Below are positions 1-12,372 of a stretch of 64,000 bases of DNA, piece by piece. The stretch comes from Gari tellinella. Lineage: Eukaryota; Mollusca; Bivalvia; Cardiida; Psammobiidae. The stretch's first letter is position 1. Every line of letters begins with the position of its first letter. The stretch is taken from positions 37,698,623 to 37,762,622 of the forward strand of contig OV277861.1 in NCBI GenBank assembly GCA_922989275.2, in the 5' to 3' direction. Below the pieces are notes generated by a model, which saw only the letters and a program-made list of their open reading frames with translations, made no database searches and was not told the DNA's origin. The position numbers were made by a program, and so were the translations under genes.

Positions 1-172
1 AGCCAGATCAGACGCCGGGTAACCCGGTGTCTGATCAGGCTCCAAACTGTTTGCCACCAAGATAAACATGAATTATCAGAATTGTCCCAATAGTTGTACT
101 TTTCTACGTTTTAGTGCTTTGCGTTTGCGTACGTTTGCGTTTAAACGGGAAAGAATAACAGAGTCTCCACTG
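1..172 (+). mobile_element. Family A MITE, cut by window start
   Basis: Begins inside the central palindrome (GATCAGACGCCGGGTAACCC...) and ends GGGAAAGAATAACAGAGTCT..CCACTG followed by TA. Confidence 0.85.
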
Positions 173-255
173 TAGTGTAAATTATTAGAAATGAGCGATT
201 GCAAACATTTTTGCTTGAAAACCACGGATAACGTATTTTATAGCTAAACAAAATA

Positions 256-603
256 CAGTGTTCACTCTCTACAACAAAACTCAATGGGAAACAAAGATTG
301 TGCGGGTTGTTCAGAGGGAATTGTTATAGGGGTGAGTTGGAGAGAAATAATTATACTAAGAATGCTAAATATGATTGGACATACATTTGCAAACTGATAG
401 AACGTTTTAAATGTTATTTTCTGTCAATGTGTCTACTACGTTAGTTTTAGAGGAATTATAACATACATGTACGACAATTGTAAATATGTAATATTGCAGG
501 AGTTAGAGCGTAAGACAGAAACATGTTATTTTAGGAACGAAGGCGAACACTGTTGAAAGGAGGGATTCGTTGTTGAAAGGGTCGTTGTTGAGAGGGAGCA
601 ATG
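256..603 (+). mobile_element. Family B MITE lacking the central palindrome
   Basis: Starts TA|CAGTGTTCACTCTCTACAAC and ends with the inverted GAGGGAGCAATG|TA. The middle has lost the usual GATCAGACGCC palindrome. Confidence 0.6.
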
Positions 604-654
604 TACAGTAAATGTACTAGTCTATCTAAGGTTGTGTCAGTATCTCAAACATCA

Positions 655-813
655 CGGTCCAAGGTAATAAAGCTTTTCAGTTGAGTCTAAAGTCGTTCTT
701 AAGTCGTTCTCAAGCATTTGATTGGTCAGATTTGAGCTTAGGCTCAAATCTGACCAATCAAATACTTGATAACACACTCAGACTCAGTTTAAACGCTCTA
801 TAACCTTGGACCC
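655..813. mobile_element. Family K MITE with central palindrome
   Basis: Ends GGTCCAAGGTAATAAAGC and, inverted, GGTCCAAGGTTATAGAGC. The centre (718-762) is a perfect palindrome built on GATTGGTCAGATTTGAGC. Confidence 0.7.
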
Positions 814-1522
814 AAGCGTAAAGTTTACGTTAATCACAGAATCAGGATTTATATTCCTTTTCCAAGTTTAGGAAATCCATAACTACGTAAATAGAGAGTA
901 ATGGTTGAACAATCCAACACCTAATACGACGTAATTGTTCTCCATTTGGTAGATCGATTTCTTAATATGTACACTAATGGACTTCGTTTGATAACTATTA
1001 ACGTAATTATATAAACCTGTACTACAAAAGATAGAATTATCCGACTACGCCAGCATTTAAATGGATAAAAGGAACTAAATGACAGAACTACGCGTGACTA
1101 AATTGTCTATGATTTGCTCTGTATTAAGCTAGCGGCAGAAAAATTCGTATGCAACCTACCTATATATTTGAAAAAACTATGGACTGTTTTGCTACAATTT
1201 TGAAGACGTTTCTCTAAAATGTTACATGACCTAAATAGATCATCTGCGTGTTGGTCATATTAATCCATATGTTGAAAGTAGATTCTAAAAACGCCATTCA
1301 AACAGAGCCAATATTTAAATGCGTTTTTTCACTATTACATAACAATTTTGTCGTTGACGGGGAAAGCATTGGTACTATCTTAGCGCTCATTTAATTAATG
1401 TATATAACTTACTGACATAGAGCACTCACAAGTATATTTCTTCTCCTCACGTAGTTAAGTTTCGTAAGGTCTTTCATCTCACACCAAATATTCCTGAAGG
1501 TGTTATCTTAATCAGTAAATGG
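814..1522. other. Gene-free stretch
   Basis: AT-rich, with no coding signal or repeat end recognised. Confidence 0.5.
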
Positions 1523-1588
1523 CAAACAGTGTAGACCCTGATCAGACTGCTCCCTCAGGACCAGTCTGATCAGGGTCTACACTGTTTG
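1523..1588. repeat. GATCAGA-type palindrome (family F core)
   Basis: Arms CAAACAGTGTAGACCCTGAT and its inverse form a near-perfect 66-base hairpin. Clear element ends were not found. Confidence 0.8.
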
Positions 1589-2960
1589 TTCGTATGTCCC
1601 AATACTTAGGATTATTACGGTATTACTGAAGTGCTCTACTCCTCCAATACCCGCATTACATTTAAAATGATCTATGGATGTTAAAATAGGAAAACAAATA
1701 TTGAGAAGCAAAAACAAACAAAAAGCATCCGCATAATATATGATACTGAAACCTATCGGGAGTTATACTTATCATGCAATGTCGCTGTCTTGTAAACGCG
1801 TTCGTATTCGAAACGACTCAGTAGTAGTGAAACCCCTCCACTGCATTATCCTGAGTACGATGATAATTTGAAAACAGTTTGAATTCTGATCAGACGCCGT
1901 GTAACGCAGGTCATTTAATGTCAATGGTAGAAATGCTAGTGTTATTTCAAACACAATCCCAAGCTTGTACTAGGAATTCGGAACACTTCAATACATGAAC
2001 TAGCTCAGTCACCCCTGAACGTTTAAATGGAAATTATATTTTCCATGTAAGTCTAGTCGATTTTAGACCAATGAAAGGTTGATTTTGATAATATATTTCA
2101 AACTGAGAAACAATGTAGAACCCGTTCAGAGGGCTCCTGCAGAAGCCTTTTAACAGTGTCTACACTTTTTGCATGAGACATACTTTATGCACTGTTCACA
2201 TGTGCACTGTGTGTTAATGACGCGCAATTCGTCGCTATAGAGGTAAATTTGTTAACATCGTTACAAGTTGTCTAAATAAACCAAATAATATTAAACTCTC
2301 TCTTCACTGCCTTACCGCGAAATCAAGGTGCCTTACAAACAGTTTTTGTACCGCATGGTCTGGTCAGGATCCAAACTGATCGACACTTATAACGATATGA
2401 TCTTAGTCAGCTAACATTAAATTTATAGTTGAAAACTGTAAGCAGATGTCAATGTTTTGAAGCTGATGAAGGCATGGCAACTAGAGACAAAAATCGTTAA
2501 CGATCTAGCACATACTTGTAAATTCCTATCAATATGCCACAGACCCTTATGATGTGCTACTTATAAAAACTAGTACTCATAAATATTCATAATTCTTTAA
2601 TGCAAAAAGAAATGCGAGGAGACTTGGTGACATGTCAGCATTATATAATATCTAACCCCTGAACTGCAACTTTAGACAATTTAAATAATTTGCCTAAAGA
2701 AATATTGAAATGCGTGTTTTATTGAGATCCAAATTGTTTCCAAATAACCGTTGTACCCGGATTTATGCAATGGATGGTTTACTTGTCAAGCAAAGTACTT
2801 TTTTAATTCGGTTTTCATTATAATGTATTGCTAGCTGCAAGTGCAAATTGTAATGTACAATAATATAATCCTTGCAGATTTTTGGAACCAATTCTGTATT
2901 TTACCTAACCTAAATCGGCATATGATACGAAATATATTTGAAGCAGTGAACACGTTCTGT
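1589..2960. other. Gene-free stretch with a decayed palindrome
   Basis: Only a weak F-type hairpin (about 2110-2174, CAGAGGGCTCC...) and a half-core at about 1884-1903 stand out. Confidence 0.45.
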
Positions 2961-2969
2961 CTGCCGGTG

Positions 2970-3145
2970 TCAACTCTTTCATGCTCACATTTATCGTGAG
3001 GTTTTACCCCTTCACCGCCATATTGTCGTCTGTTTCAGTATTGTTGTCTGCAAAGTTAAATTCAGCATGACTTAAGCAAGTTCAAAACGAGTGCCAAACA
3101 TTTACGCGGCGTCCGATGAGGATCAAAACAAAGTTATTAGTTCGC
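2970..3145 (-). mobile_element. Family H fragment
   Basis: Contains the family H strings TCGTGAGGTTTTACCCCTTC, TTGTCGTCTG and a worn GCGGCGTC core. Confidence 0.5.
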
Positions 3146-3588
3146 TGATGAACCATCGTCAGCTTTACTTGATAGTGTACATTTTTGTGCCAACTTTAAC
3201 AGTAGGCAGTATGACTCTTAAACGGTTTTGATTCTGGATACAGACAGTTTGCAGTCTCACCAAGTCTCTTTTTGTGGTTAAAGGTTTAACATAAGACACT
3301 GTGTACTTCAGAAATATTCATATGTGCTTAATTTTTTTTCTTTTCTTTTAATACTTTCACTCCCAAGTCAGACAACATCGACATTTGCGAAAAGTTTGCA
3401 TCCTGATCATGTGTTACATGGCGGTGTGAACAGGATCCAAATTGATTAACGGTTAACGCGTATGAGATTAAACGTAAAACATAATAAATGCAAACGAAAG
3501 ATGTAGGCAGACGATACTATGGCAAAAAATGAGTTGGACAGTTATGTCATATATTATATTATATGTGTTAATGTATTAAAATATTTAA

Positions 3589-3803
3589 CCCATTTGTGTC
3601 ACCGAACATATATATGGGACATAGGCAAATATTGTAGACTCTGATCAGACGCCGCATTATGCGACGTCTGATCAGAGTCTACACTCTTTGCTGATAGGAA
3701 TTTCAATATAAAACAAAATGAAACTTTTGACCAGGCATCCCTTTGATACAAAATGGACTAAACCAATATATAAACATGGAATAATTCACTGGGCGTAAAT
3801 GGG
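3589..3803 (+). mobile_element. Family G MITE
   Basis: TTAA|CCCATTTGTG on the left and GTAAATGGG|TTAT on the right. Central palindrome GTAGACTCTGATCAGACGCC (3633-3691). Confidence 0.8.
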
Positions 3804-4080
3804 TTATCTATCAAGTCATAGGTAAATCATTGTGTTTACGAGGCGATGTAGAAGGAGATATGTAAGTATCCAAACAGACGGATACATTATCACATATGAA
3901 TAAATGACGAATACCAAACCCTACGGGGAGTACCATGTACATAAAGCATTTTAATAGTGAATTACTTTGTTTTCCGATCACCTAATGCCGTTAGTTATGT
4001 CATTAGGGAAACAGCACGCATTTGACAAACAGCCAGTGTACTTCCAGGCTCAACATTTCTGAAGAAAAATTTACAATATA

Positions 4081-4424
4081 CAGCGTTCCCACTCTACAAC
4101 GGCCCTCCCAACAACAACTCCCTCCTAACAACGACCCTTACCGCAGTTCCCTGAACAGGACTATTATGTCTTACGCTTGTACTGCTCCGATATCGTCTGC
4201 TTAAAATTGCCGTCAGCTATATTTCTCGTGACATTATGGACATTTTGACAGAATTGTTTTTGATGGCGAGTGACAAATAGCTTGAAATCAGATCAGACGC
4301 GGCGTCTGATCTGGATTTAAGCTGTTTGCAAATGTAAGCCAATTCCCTCCCTATAACGACTCCCTCCGAATAACGCACTCAGTTTTTGTCCCCCGTTGAG
4401 TGTATTTGTGGAGAGGGGGCGTTG
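4081..4424 (+). mobile_element. Family B MITE
   Basis: TA|CAGCGTTCCCACTCTACAAC on the left, GAGAGGGGGCGTTG|TA on the right. Central shortened palindrome CAGATCAGACGCGGCGTCTG. Confidence 0.8.
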
Positions 4425-4794
4425 TACTGAATTAGCAAGGTAAACAAAGTTGAAGTAGTTGCTCCGTTTACCACCTAGCTGTTGAAAATATCAAGATACT
4501 ATTAATGTACAGTACATACAGGGTGTCTCATAATATATATATCATTTTCAAACCGTTGCCACTTTTTCATATTGTATATATTCCGCAAATTAGCCATCAC
4601 TACAATCTATTCCGTCAACTACATTTACTCTCAATGCGGATTGCGTGCGTGTTCAAATATTGCATTTGCCCCTTAAGTGTTTTGTATATATTCTGTTTAA
4701 ATACATTATACAAGTGTACTAATTGCTGAACAAAACCATAGGTATACTATTTAGCATATAAACCAGTAAGTGTGACAACGTTCGGTAAAATATT

Positions 4795-4890
4795 CGTAAA
4801 TGTAACACTTACAACGACTCCCCCCTTACAACGACATTTATCGCTGTTCCCACGCACATTATGTTTTATGCTTACACTGATGTCTTATCA
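4795..4890 (+). mobile_element. Family B left-end fragment
   Basis: Holds TTACAACGACTCCCCCCTTA and GCTGTTCCC as in the left part of family B; the rest is missing. Confidence 0.4.
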
Positions 4891-4964
4891 TCTACCTAAA
4901 ATGACGATTAAAAAAAGATGCCACAAGAGAGGATTAGATAGAGAAATCAGATATTAAATGTATT

Positions 4965-5022
4965 TTAAAATTTTGACTTACGATCGTTTTTGTCGTACGA
5001 AGTTTTATGAAACGGGCCCCAG
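4965..5022 (+). mobile_element. Family D right-end fragment
   Basis: TTTTGACTTACGATCG...GAAACGGGCCCC matches the right terminus of the complete family D element at 49573-49815. Confidence 0.45.
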
Positions 5023-5463
5023 GATTAGAAATTGATTACCATCGAGTACCAGTACCGATCCCATAATTCAGATTATGTATACTCTCCTCGGGTTGCGGGA
5101 AAACATGTCTACGAACTGAAGGATTAATGCCTGTGCAATTCAGAACCTAATTTGGCTTAATTGTTCACCATTAGATACTTTTATCTCTTCAAATGGAAGA
5201 CTAGTAGCGGTCGATTTCTCCACGAAGTGCTATAATAGAGATTATATTTCTTGCAAACAAAGTGCGATACATCTAAATGTATATTGTACAGAATATGAAC
5301 TTATTTGTTAGAGTTTTATAGGAGTGGGTAGTGCAGATAATATTTCTCAGCTCGCGCCTCGATGGAAGAACAGAAATAAAACCAATGTGAGACGAAACTT
5401 ACACACATACGTACTTAATGCAGCACGACTTTATAAGGTAATAGAACTGACACTGCTCAGTAT

Positions 5464-5860
5464 TAACCCTTTGACGATCAAATTTGTCGTGAGGCTTTTA
5501 CCCCTTCACCATAGTGTCGTCTTCTTCAATATTGTTGTTTGCAATATCGTTTCAAAGTTAAATGTAAGGCAGTGTAAGAAAATATTTGAAAAAATAAGTG
5601 ATGTGTTTCTAAATCCTTCAGTATATATGTCCAGGTGCATCACGAATAGAACAAATGCCAGATTAGGTGTTTTCAATTCTTACGTTGTCATATATATCGT
5701 TAGAGTTTTACCCCTTCACTGTTTTATAGTCGTCTGCTTCAAGCTTGTTGTTTGCAAGATCGTTGCAAGGTAAGATTCAGTGCAGTGTAACGTAAAACAT
5801 ATCGATACTAGTGTCAACCATTTTGGAGATCCAAATTGTTTGCAAAGTCACCTTTTCGCA
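5464..5860 (-). mobile_element. Two stacked family H fragments
   Basis: TTAACCCTTTGACGATCAAA then TACCCCTTCACCATAGTGTC, repeated in part from about 5700 (TTTTACCCCTTCACTG, TCGTCTGCTTCAA), ending near a half-core CAAATTGTTTGC. An open frame across it (5324-5773) is repeat-derived. Confidence 0.5.
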
Positions 5861-6794
5861 CCGTTTGCTGTGAAAAAGTTAACCCATTAATTCTTAGAGA
5901 CGACCATATGTCTCATTATTATACAAAACACTAGTTAATATAAAATAAACTAGATCGACTAAAGGCCAATTGGTAACGGTAATTCAGTCACCATTTTGTT
6001 GAGTATCGCATGTGTTTTGTTCACAACACGACCAGTCCGGTGCACATGTCACTGCAATAAACTTATTGCGTTTTGTTATAGGTAGAGGATCTGGTGTAGG
6101 TATTACACCATGAAATGCATTACCTAATTTTAGATACTGCGAATAAACGATGATTTTGAAGTTAGAAGTTAAATATGAATAATCAATATTGTGTGCTAAT
6201 TATAGTGAAGTTTCTGTTAAGCACATTGATGTATATTGTACGAACGCATATTTAATTGAAAGTAAATTACATGTATATTGTTTGCCGTTTAGGAAAAATT
6301 ATATTTATACTTTAGACAGTCGTCATATTGGAGCTTTGGTACAAGGCGCTCGATCTAGTCTATTTAAAGATATATACGAGCAGAATTGTCTTTACGAATG
6401 CTCTGATCAGTATCTGTACTGTTTGTTATTTTGAGTTACACTATAAAGAACAAACGTAAATAGAACAAACGGATTAGACTTAATTTGAAACTGGTCATGT
6501 CTTTTTCAAATTTCAGGGGTAAATTAAATAAGTAAGTATGCCGGCAAAGTAGTTATTATATTGCAATACTAGTTAACTCAAAAGCGCTGTAGTCGAATCA
6601 AACCATACCAAAACAAAGCGTTACTACGATACATTGCAACTTGTGTATACAACATATATATATATATAAATATAAAGAAAAACAGTTGTGAATTATATGT
6701 GCTCAGTTCTGAATCCAAACATATATCACGTGGCGCTTGGCACTGTGAAGAAAACAATTCACCCGGTCCGTCTAAAGACCCAAACCTCTCGAAA
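5861..6794. other. Gene-free stretch
   Basis: Anonymous AT-rich DNA; a short TA microsatellite lies at about 6653-6666. Confidence 0.45.
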
Positions 6795-6961
6795 CCGCCC
6801 AAACCACTTTTGAAAACAAGTTTTCCATATTCTAGAAGATGGGAGCTTAAAGCAGGTTAACAGTAAAGCAGAATGCGCTTTTGGCGCATTCTACTTTACT
6901 TTCAACCTGCTTTAAGTAGATACCTGTCTTCAAATCCAGTAAAAGGCTATTGGATAATGGG
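6795..6961 (+). mobile_element. Family C MITE, left end worn
   Basis: Hairpin 6846-6916 of the CTTAAAGCAGG type. The right end GGATAATGGG|TTAA is intact; the left end is not recognisable. Confidence 0.6.
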
Positions 6962-6965
6962 TTAA

Positions 6966-7326
6966 TTGTATATAGGTATATTTAGATTTTGTACGAGTTG
7001 CTCTCCTTGAAATGAAAATCATGGTGCATTTAATTTTAACATATTTACATTAGTTTAGCCTAAATTCGCCATTTATAATCTTCATTTTTATAGAAATAAA
7101 GAACTTAAAGTAGTTTGGGTTCTTTTTAAGTGGTTTAGGCAGGTTTGGAGAGAATTTAAATGGCTTGGGAACTACGATGTCTTTAGATTGACCCCCATTT
7201 CCAAATAGATGTAAAGAAATGAATGCTTAATCTCAGTTACTGGTATTGTGACAGTTAAAGAATGAAGATACGACAAGGTTTTACATATTTGAAAAGTTGT
7301 TTTAATATGAATTACAAATATTTTGG
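6966..7326. other. Gene-free stretch
   Basis: No feature recognised. Confidence 0.5.
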
Positions 7327-7384
7327 AGCGTGATCAGTCGCCAGCTTATCCGGCGTCTGGTCCGGGGTCAAACTGTTTGCATAA
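7327..7384. repeat. Decayed GATCAGA-type palindrome
   Basis: GCGTGATCAGTCGCC...GGCGTCTGGTC...CAAACTGTTTGC; one arm is truncated. Confidence 0.55.
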
Positions 7385-9115
7385 GCATGGTGTTATAGAG
7401 ATTGCGGGTGAACTTGTAAAGAGTATGCCCATAAGAAAAGAGGGTATTGTGCAATTAATGTTTGCAAAAGCTGCTTGAAATATCTTTAATTGATATTGAC
7501 TGCTGTTTTTAACGTTGTCAAATATTAGTTTGCATGTACGTATAGATAATGGATATATAAAACAGTTATGTATATGTGAAATATGTACCAGATTACAATA
7601 TCCATACGGAAAACCATTATTTCCGAGGCGAGTGTTACAAAATGATGTCAAAAAGACTTCAGAAAGCATTATTCTGCGAATGTGGTATCGTGTGCTTTTC
7701 AGACAGGAAGCTATAAGACTATATGACAAATGCTTAAATGATTTTGTAAGCAAATTACTAAGGCGGCAGTAATAAAAGAAGTGCAAATGACACAGTTTGA
7801 GAAATCATGGTGGCCGCATATACATTGGTAGACTGGCATTTACATATTGTTTTGTTTTGCCTAAGGCCTGCATACAATACGATGTATACTAAATAGACGT
7901 TGGCAAAAGCTAAAATACAAATAGACATAGTAACATCGGATGTTTCTCAAAAACGTGTCAAATGAAATGCACATACGACGTATGTATATATGATACAACA
8001 GAAATGTAATAAATTTGTTTATATGGTATCCCTGTGTTGTGTTTGAACTTGTAGTTTTTCTTATTTCCACCAATAAATGTAATCAAAATTGTTTGAAACG
8101 ATTCAAATGCCTGTATGCAGATGTATGTATTTGGTCCTGACTATAGCTAATACTATGGAGCGTTTAGCGTTTGAAACTTTCACTGGCATACCCAGAGTTA
8201 AATAAGTATTTGCAAACAGTTTGTATCCGGACCAGACGCCGCGTAACGCGGTGTCTTATTATATTTTGCCTGAGTTAAAATACCTTACAATTTAAAACTT
8301 GGGGAAAAGGAAGACAATCCTTGTTTAAAATTGGTGAATGCATGGCAGTGAAGGGGTTAAGCGTGGTCATTTGTTCATTTTTATAGTAAACGTGTTATGT
8401 CACAGACCAATACCATGCATGTGTCGCGTATGTAAAATTAAAATTCGTTGACATTAAAGTACGTTTACAATTTGTTTTATTGCTTAAAACTTAGTATATT
8501 TACCTGTATGTTGCTCTATTAGCATTTTTTAGAGTATGCCAATATATCTGTAAAACTGTTTGTTATATTGTCCACATGCGGAGTATCTGATGTGTGCATG
8601 TCTGTTGACAATATCGCCAAGTATAGAACCAGGGTAAGTTAATATTTAAACGTTGTGTTTAAATGTTTTCCTTAGGATAACTGTATGATTCATGTCCAAT
8701 ACCAATTGTTTAAAGGACGGCTTGGTGTAATATCACTCAGTAAAATCTACTTATTGCAACATTTCCATTAACAGTTTGTTTTTATGTTGTTGGAAACAAA
8801 TTGCTGCTTCTTAAAGTTGCAATAGAGGTTGCACTTAATGTGTCATAATTATACTACAAGATGTTTATGAAACAATCCATTAGTATTAATTTAAGTTGTC
8901 CTTACAAGCAAACCTCTTTAACAAAATAACACATGGCTTATTAAACGCAGGTGTTAATAGTTCATTTATGTGCATGATTGATAATGTTTCGGCATTGAAT
9001 ATTCTGTTAACCCATTTACTGCCCTGACATCATTAATTTTAAATAATTATCATCTGCCTTTATTTCTCAAATTCAAAGTTTAAGTACTTTAACTTGAGAC
9101 ATATTGATTCAAGTG
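7385..9115. other. Gene-free stretch with one half palindrome
   Basis: A half core (GCAAACAGTTTGTATCCGG, 8213-8256) is followed by an H-like GTGAAGGGGTTAA (8347-8359). Open frames at 7346-7786 overlap on both strands and show no domain. Confidence 0.45.
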
Positions 9116-9178
9116 TCAAACGGTCTGGATCTTAATCAGACACGGCATTACGTAGCGTTTATCAGGATCCAAATTATC
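9116..9178. repeat. Decayed H-type palindrome
   Basis: CAAACGGTCTGGATCTTAAT...GCATTACG...CAGGATCCAAATT. Confidence 0.5.
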
Positions 9179-9594
9179 ATGGTGCTTGTGGTAAGGTAGT
9201 GAAGGGTTCTGCCTGATTGATTTATAACATGTGCAAATACATTTATACATTATTCATGTTTACTTGGATGGGAATGTAACCAAGGCATTTTACATACAGT
9301 GTAAACACAGTAAAGCGAATCGTCTATAATTATACGTTCATGCATATCGAATTTCCAATATGGCTTAATCACGAATTTAGCATAAGAGTACTGGAATGCT
9401 ATACTTCAGTGGTCAGCTCGACTTATCATAGTTCAACTATAGATTTATGGTTGATTTATTGGTGTTTTGCTGAAGTTAAAATGTTGGAGACATTAAAAGT
9501 TCCATAGCATTTAAGATATTGATTAATATCAGTGGCATTTGAAAAATCTGCTTTCCATTAATATTTTAAGCTAAATGAAACGTTGTTATGTATC

Positions 9595-9779
9595 TCGTTT
9601 ATAATTGTGAAGAGTGGAAGCCATTTTGACTATTTTTTATTTTACAATATTTGTAAGGTCCACATGGTTTGCAATATATACCCTTGCAAACAAGCAGACG
9701 CCGCAAAACAAAATTAAAGCAGACGACAACGAAACGGTGAATGGGTAAAAACCTCAAGATTGTTTTTACAGCGAAAGAG
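9595..9779 (+). mobile_element. Family H right part
   Basis: AGCAGACGACAACGAAACGG, GGTAAAAACCTCAAGATTG and an end GCGAAAGAG|TTAA match family H right ends. Confidence 0.5.
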
Positions 9780-9799
9780 TTAACAAAATGAAAGTGAAG

Positions 9800-10640
9800 A
9801 GCGTTTAACATCTTAACGTCGTCTAATAACTTCCTGCCTGGCGAGAACAAGACGCTTTCCGTGCTTATTAATGATTTATAAAGTCAATTCTTATATAAGT
9901 TTGGACAAATCGACTCAGAAAAACAACCTTTAAATGTAGGTCATATTTACCCACGCCGATATTGGCATTTACTTACAACTTAGTACAAATTGATTAAAAT
10001 TGTTAGTATATATGAGCCGTTCCATGCAAACCTGCCTTTTTACATTGCAACATTGTATAGATCAGCACGGTTGTCTGAGTGTGGTCTACACTGCCAAATA
10101 CCGTATATATTACATCTACAAAACATGTTTTAGATGCATGTTTGTGTCAAATAGTTACAGACTCTGCCACTGCCCAGGACTACACTGTTTGCAATGCAAT
10201 AGGTCAGGGTTTTGTCTTGGAGCGGCTCATAAGCATTAGGTCTGTGCTCAGGTCAATTGGTAGAACAAAGTGGCAAACACCAACTAACAGATATCGTTGT
10301 CACCAACATGCAATATGTATAGGTTTACGGTTGGTTCCAGATTATCCCAATAGTGACGGTATTGACACGGACAGAATTTGAGCTTATTATACATGTGTCT
10401 TTGGTAAAAAGACTAAAGAGCTAGATTCACCAACTGCGTATTTCCGCCCTGTGATTTTTCAAATCACAATCTCATATAATTGCCATAAACCTACTATTGT
10501 CATAAAATATGATCTATTATCTATACAAAAAAGGTGTAATACTACCAAAATATTTATTTCTAGTTATAGAATAAATGTGATCTTTATCATCTATAATAGC
10601 AAAATGGCCATTTTTAGGGCATTTTTTGTAATATTTTCCT
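9800..10640. other. Gene-free stretch
   Basis: Overlapping open frames at 10000-10381 carry no recognisable motif. Confidence 0.4.
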
Positions 10641-10648
10641 AAAATTAA

Positions 10649-10754
10649 ATATGAAGAGCCAAATGCGACACCTACTCCTTTTCAGACAATGATGTGAAAA
10701 GTATTGCGAACTGAATATTTGAAATATGGCGGTGTCGCATCTGGCTCTTCATAT
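10649..10754. repeat. Inverted repeat, 24-base arms
   Basis: ATATGAAGAGCCAAATGCGA.. at 10649 and its near-exact inverse ending at 10754, with a ~58-base loop. Probably a small palindromic element unrelated to the GATCAGA type. Confidence 0.7.
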
Positions 10755-11466
10755 CTAAGAAAAATGATTTCTGATCCTGGTGGTGGTAACCAAGAAAGAC
10801 TATCAAATGATGGTAATCGAATTTTTGTCGTTAAATAAGTATAAATGTTGTTATTAAGCCCACAGAGTTGTAATTTTGATATAAAGCACTAATAAAAAAT
10901 CCCGAAAATCCCGTGACAAAGGTCCAATAATTTCTCCTGGCATCAATTTTGGTATCCGAATCATTCCTATCCGAACTTATGGAAGTTAGATAAGAGAAGT
11001 ATCGTCGTATTTGCATGTGTAGCTCAATTATTTGGAAAGCATTCGATTATGAATAAATAAACAATTGACCAAAATAAATGTAACATCACGTAGAAAACAT
11101 AACATGTGTGTACGAAAACATATCACTGTCCATCAACATTTATTCTTGCATAAAAAGCCGTTCCCAGGGGGTGCATTAACGAGTACTTTAACGTGTATTA
11201 ACAAGGCGATTCACGTGCACATGCGCCGTTAATGCCCGCTATAGTTATGATTGTTCCGGGGCCCAGTATAAACAATAACAATGACGGTTTGAACAGCGTT
11301 CTGGCCAAACTGCAGCCTACACTGTCAGTGCAGAGATGCTGGTGAATGCATTGTTATTGAAATTACAAAATAATCACCGTGCGCCAAATACACATAACGG
11401 TCATTAAGGCGAAATGCAAAAGGTTTTTACTGTAATAACCCTAAGTATTTGGACAGACAATAGCTA
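10755..11466. other. Gene-free stretch
   Basis: No coding or repeat signal recognised, apart from GC-richer text around 11150-11270. Confidence 0.4.
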
Positions 11467-11688
11467 CAGTGGAGAAAACGTTATTCTTTCCCAATAAACG
11501 CGTTTATGCTGAAACTATTATTTTCACTGCAGACAGTTTGGAGCCAGATCAGACGCCGGGTAACTTTTTGCCACCACGATAAAGATGAATTATCAGAATT
11601 GTCAAAAAGTTGTACTTTTCTACGTTTTAGTGGTTTGCGTTTGCGTACGTTTGCGTTTAAACGGGAAAGAATAACAGATTATCTACTG
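11467..11688 (+). mobile_element. Family A MITE with half palindrome deleted
   Basis: TA|CAGTGGAGAAAACGTTATTC left, CAGATTATCTACTG|TA right. The core stops at GACGCCGGGTAAC and jumps to TTTTTGCCACC, so one arm is gone. Confidence 0.85.
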
Positions 11689-11952
11689 TAACAAATGGTG
11701 TAGACTCCTGGGGGAGCATTCTGGTCGGGATCTAAACAGTTTCCCATTCAGTTTGCACCTTTTGAACTCATTAGTATTTAGTTATCCGGCGGCTGATCTG
11801 TTTCCAAACTGTTTACGATGGAAAACTATATTCAAATATAGTTTTAGCATTAAACGAGTTTATTGGGGAATAATAGCGTCTTCTCCATAGTATACAGTCC
11901 AACCAAACTTGTACAACTAAATAATTCTGTTGACAGGTGACATTAGTAGGTA

Positions 11953-12201
11953 CAGTGGAGAAAACGTTATTCTTTCCCAATAAACGCGTTTACGCTAAAA
12001 CTATTATTTCCTTTGCAAACAGTTTTGAGCCATATCAGACGCCGGTTAAGCCGGTGTCTGATCAGGCTCCTCGAAACTGTTTTCCACTCTGAAAAAATGA
12101 AAGGTCAGAAATGCCGAAAAATTGTCCTTTTCTACATTTTAGTGTTTTGCGTTTGCGTTTTGTTTTCGTTTAAAGGGGAAAGAATAACGTTTTCACCACT
12201 T
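11953..12201 (+). mobile_element. Family A MITE, diverged
   Basis: TA|CAGTGGAGAAAACG left, AACGTTTTCACCACTT|TA right, full central palindrome CAGACGCCGGTTAAGCCGG. Confidence 0.85.
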
Positions 12202-12372
12202 TAGGATGGATACAAAGCAGAACACATCATATAAGTAAACACACTAGGCAAAGTAACTTTTGATTATTATTAAAACTTGCAGTTAACTCATTAATAAAAG
12301 CGATAACAAACAGCTTGAATCCCATTTATCGTATACGAGTTATTTATACATTGTACCGTAAGTGTGCACATA

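Noticed and set aside
5324..5773. 149-codon plus-strand open frame
   Set aside because: It runs across two stacked family H repeat fragments and repeats the same peptide pieces.
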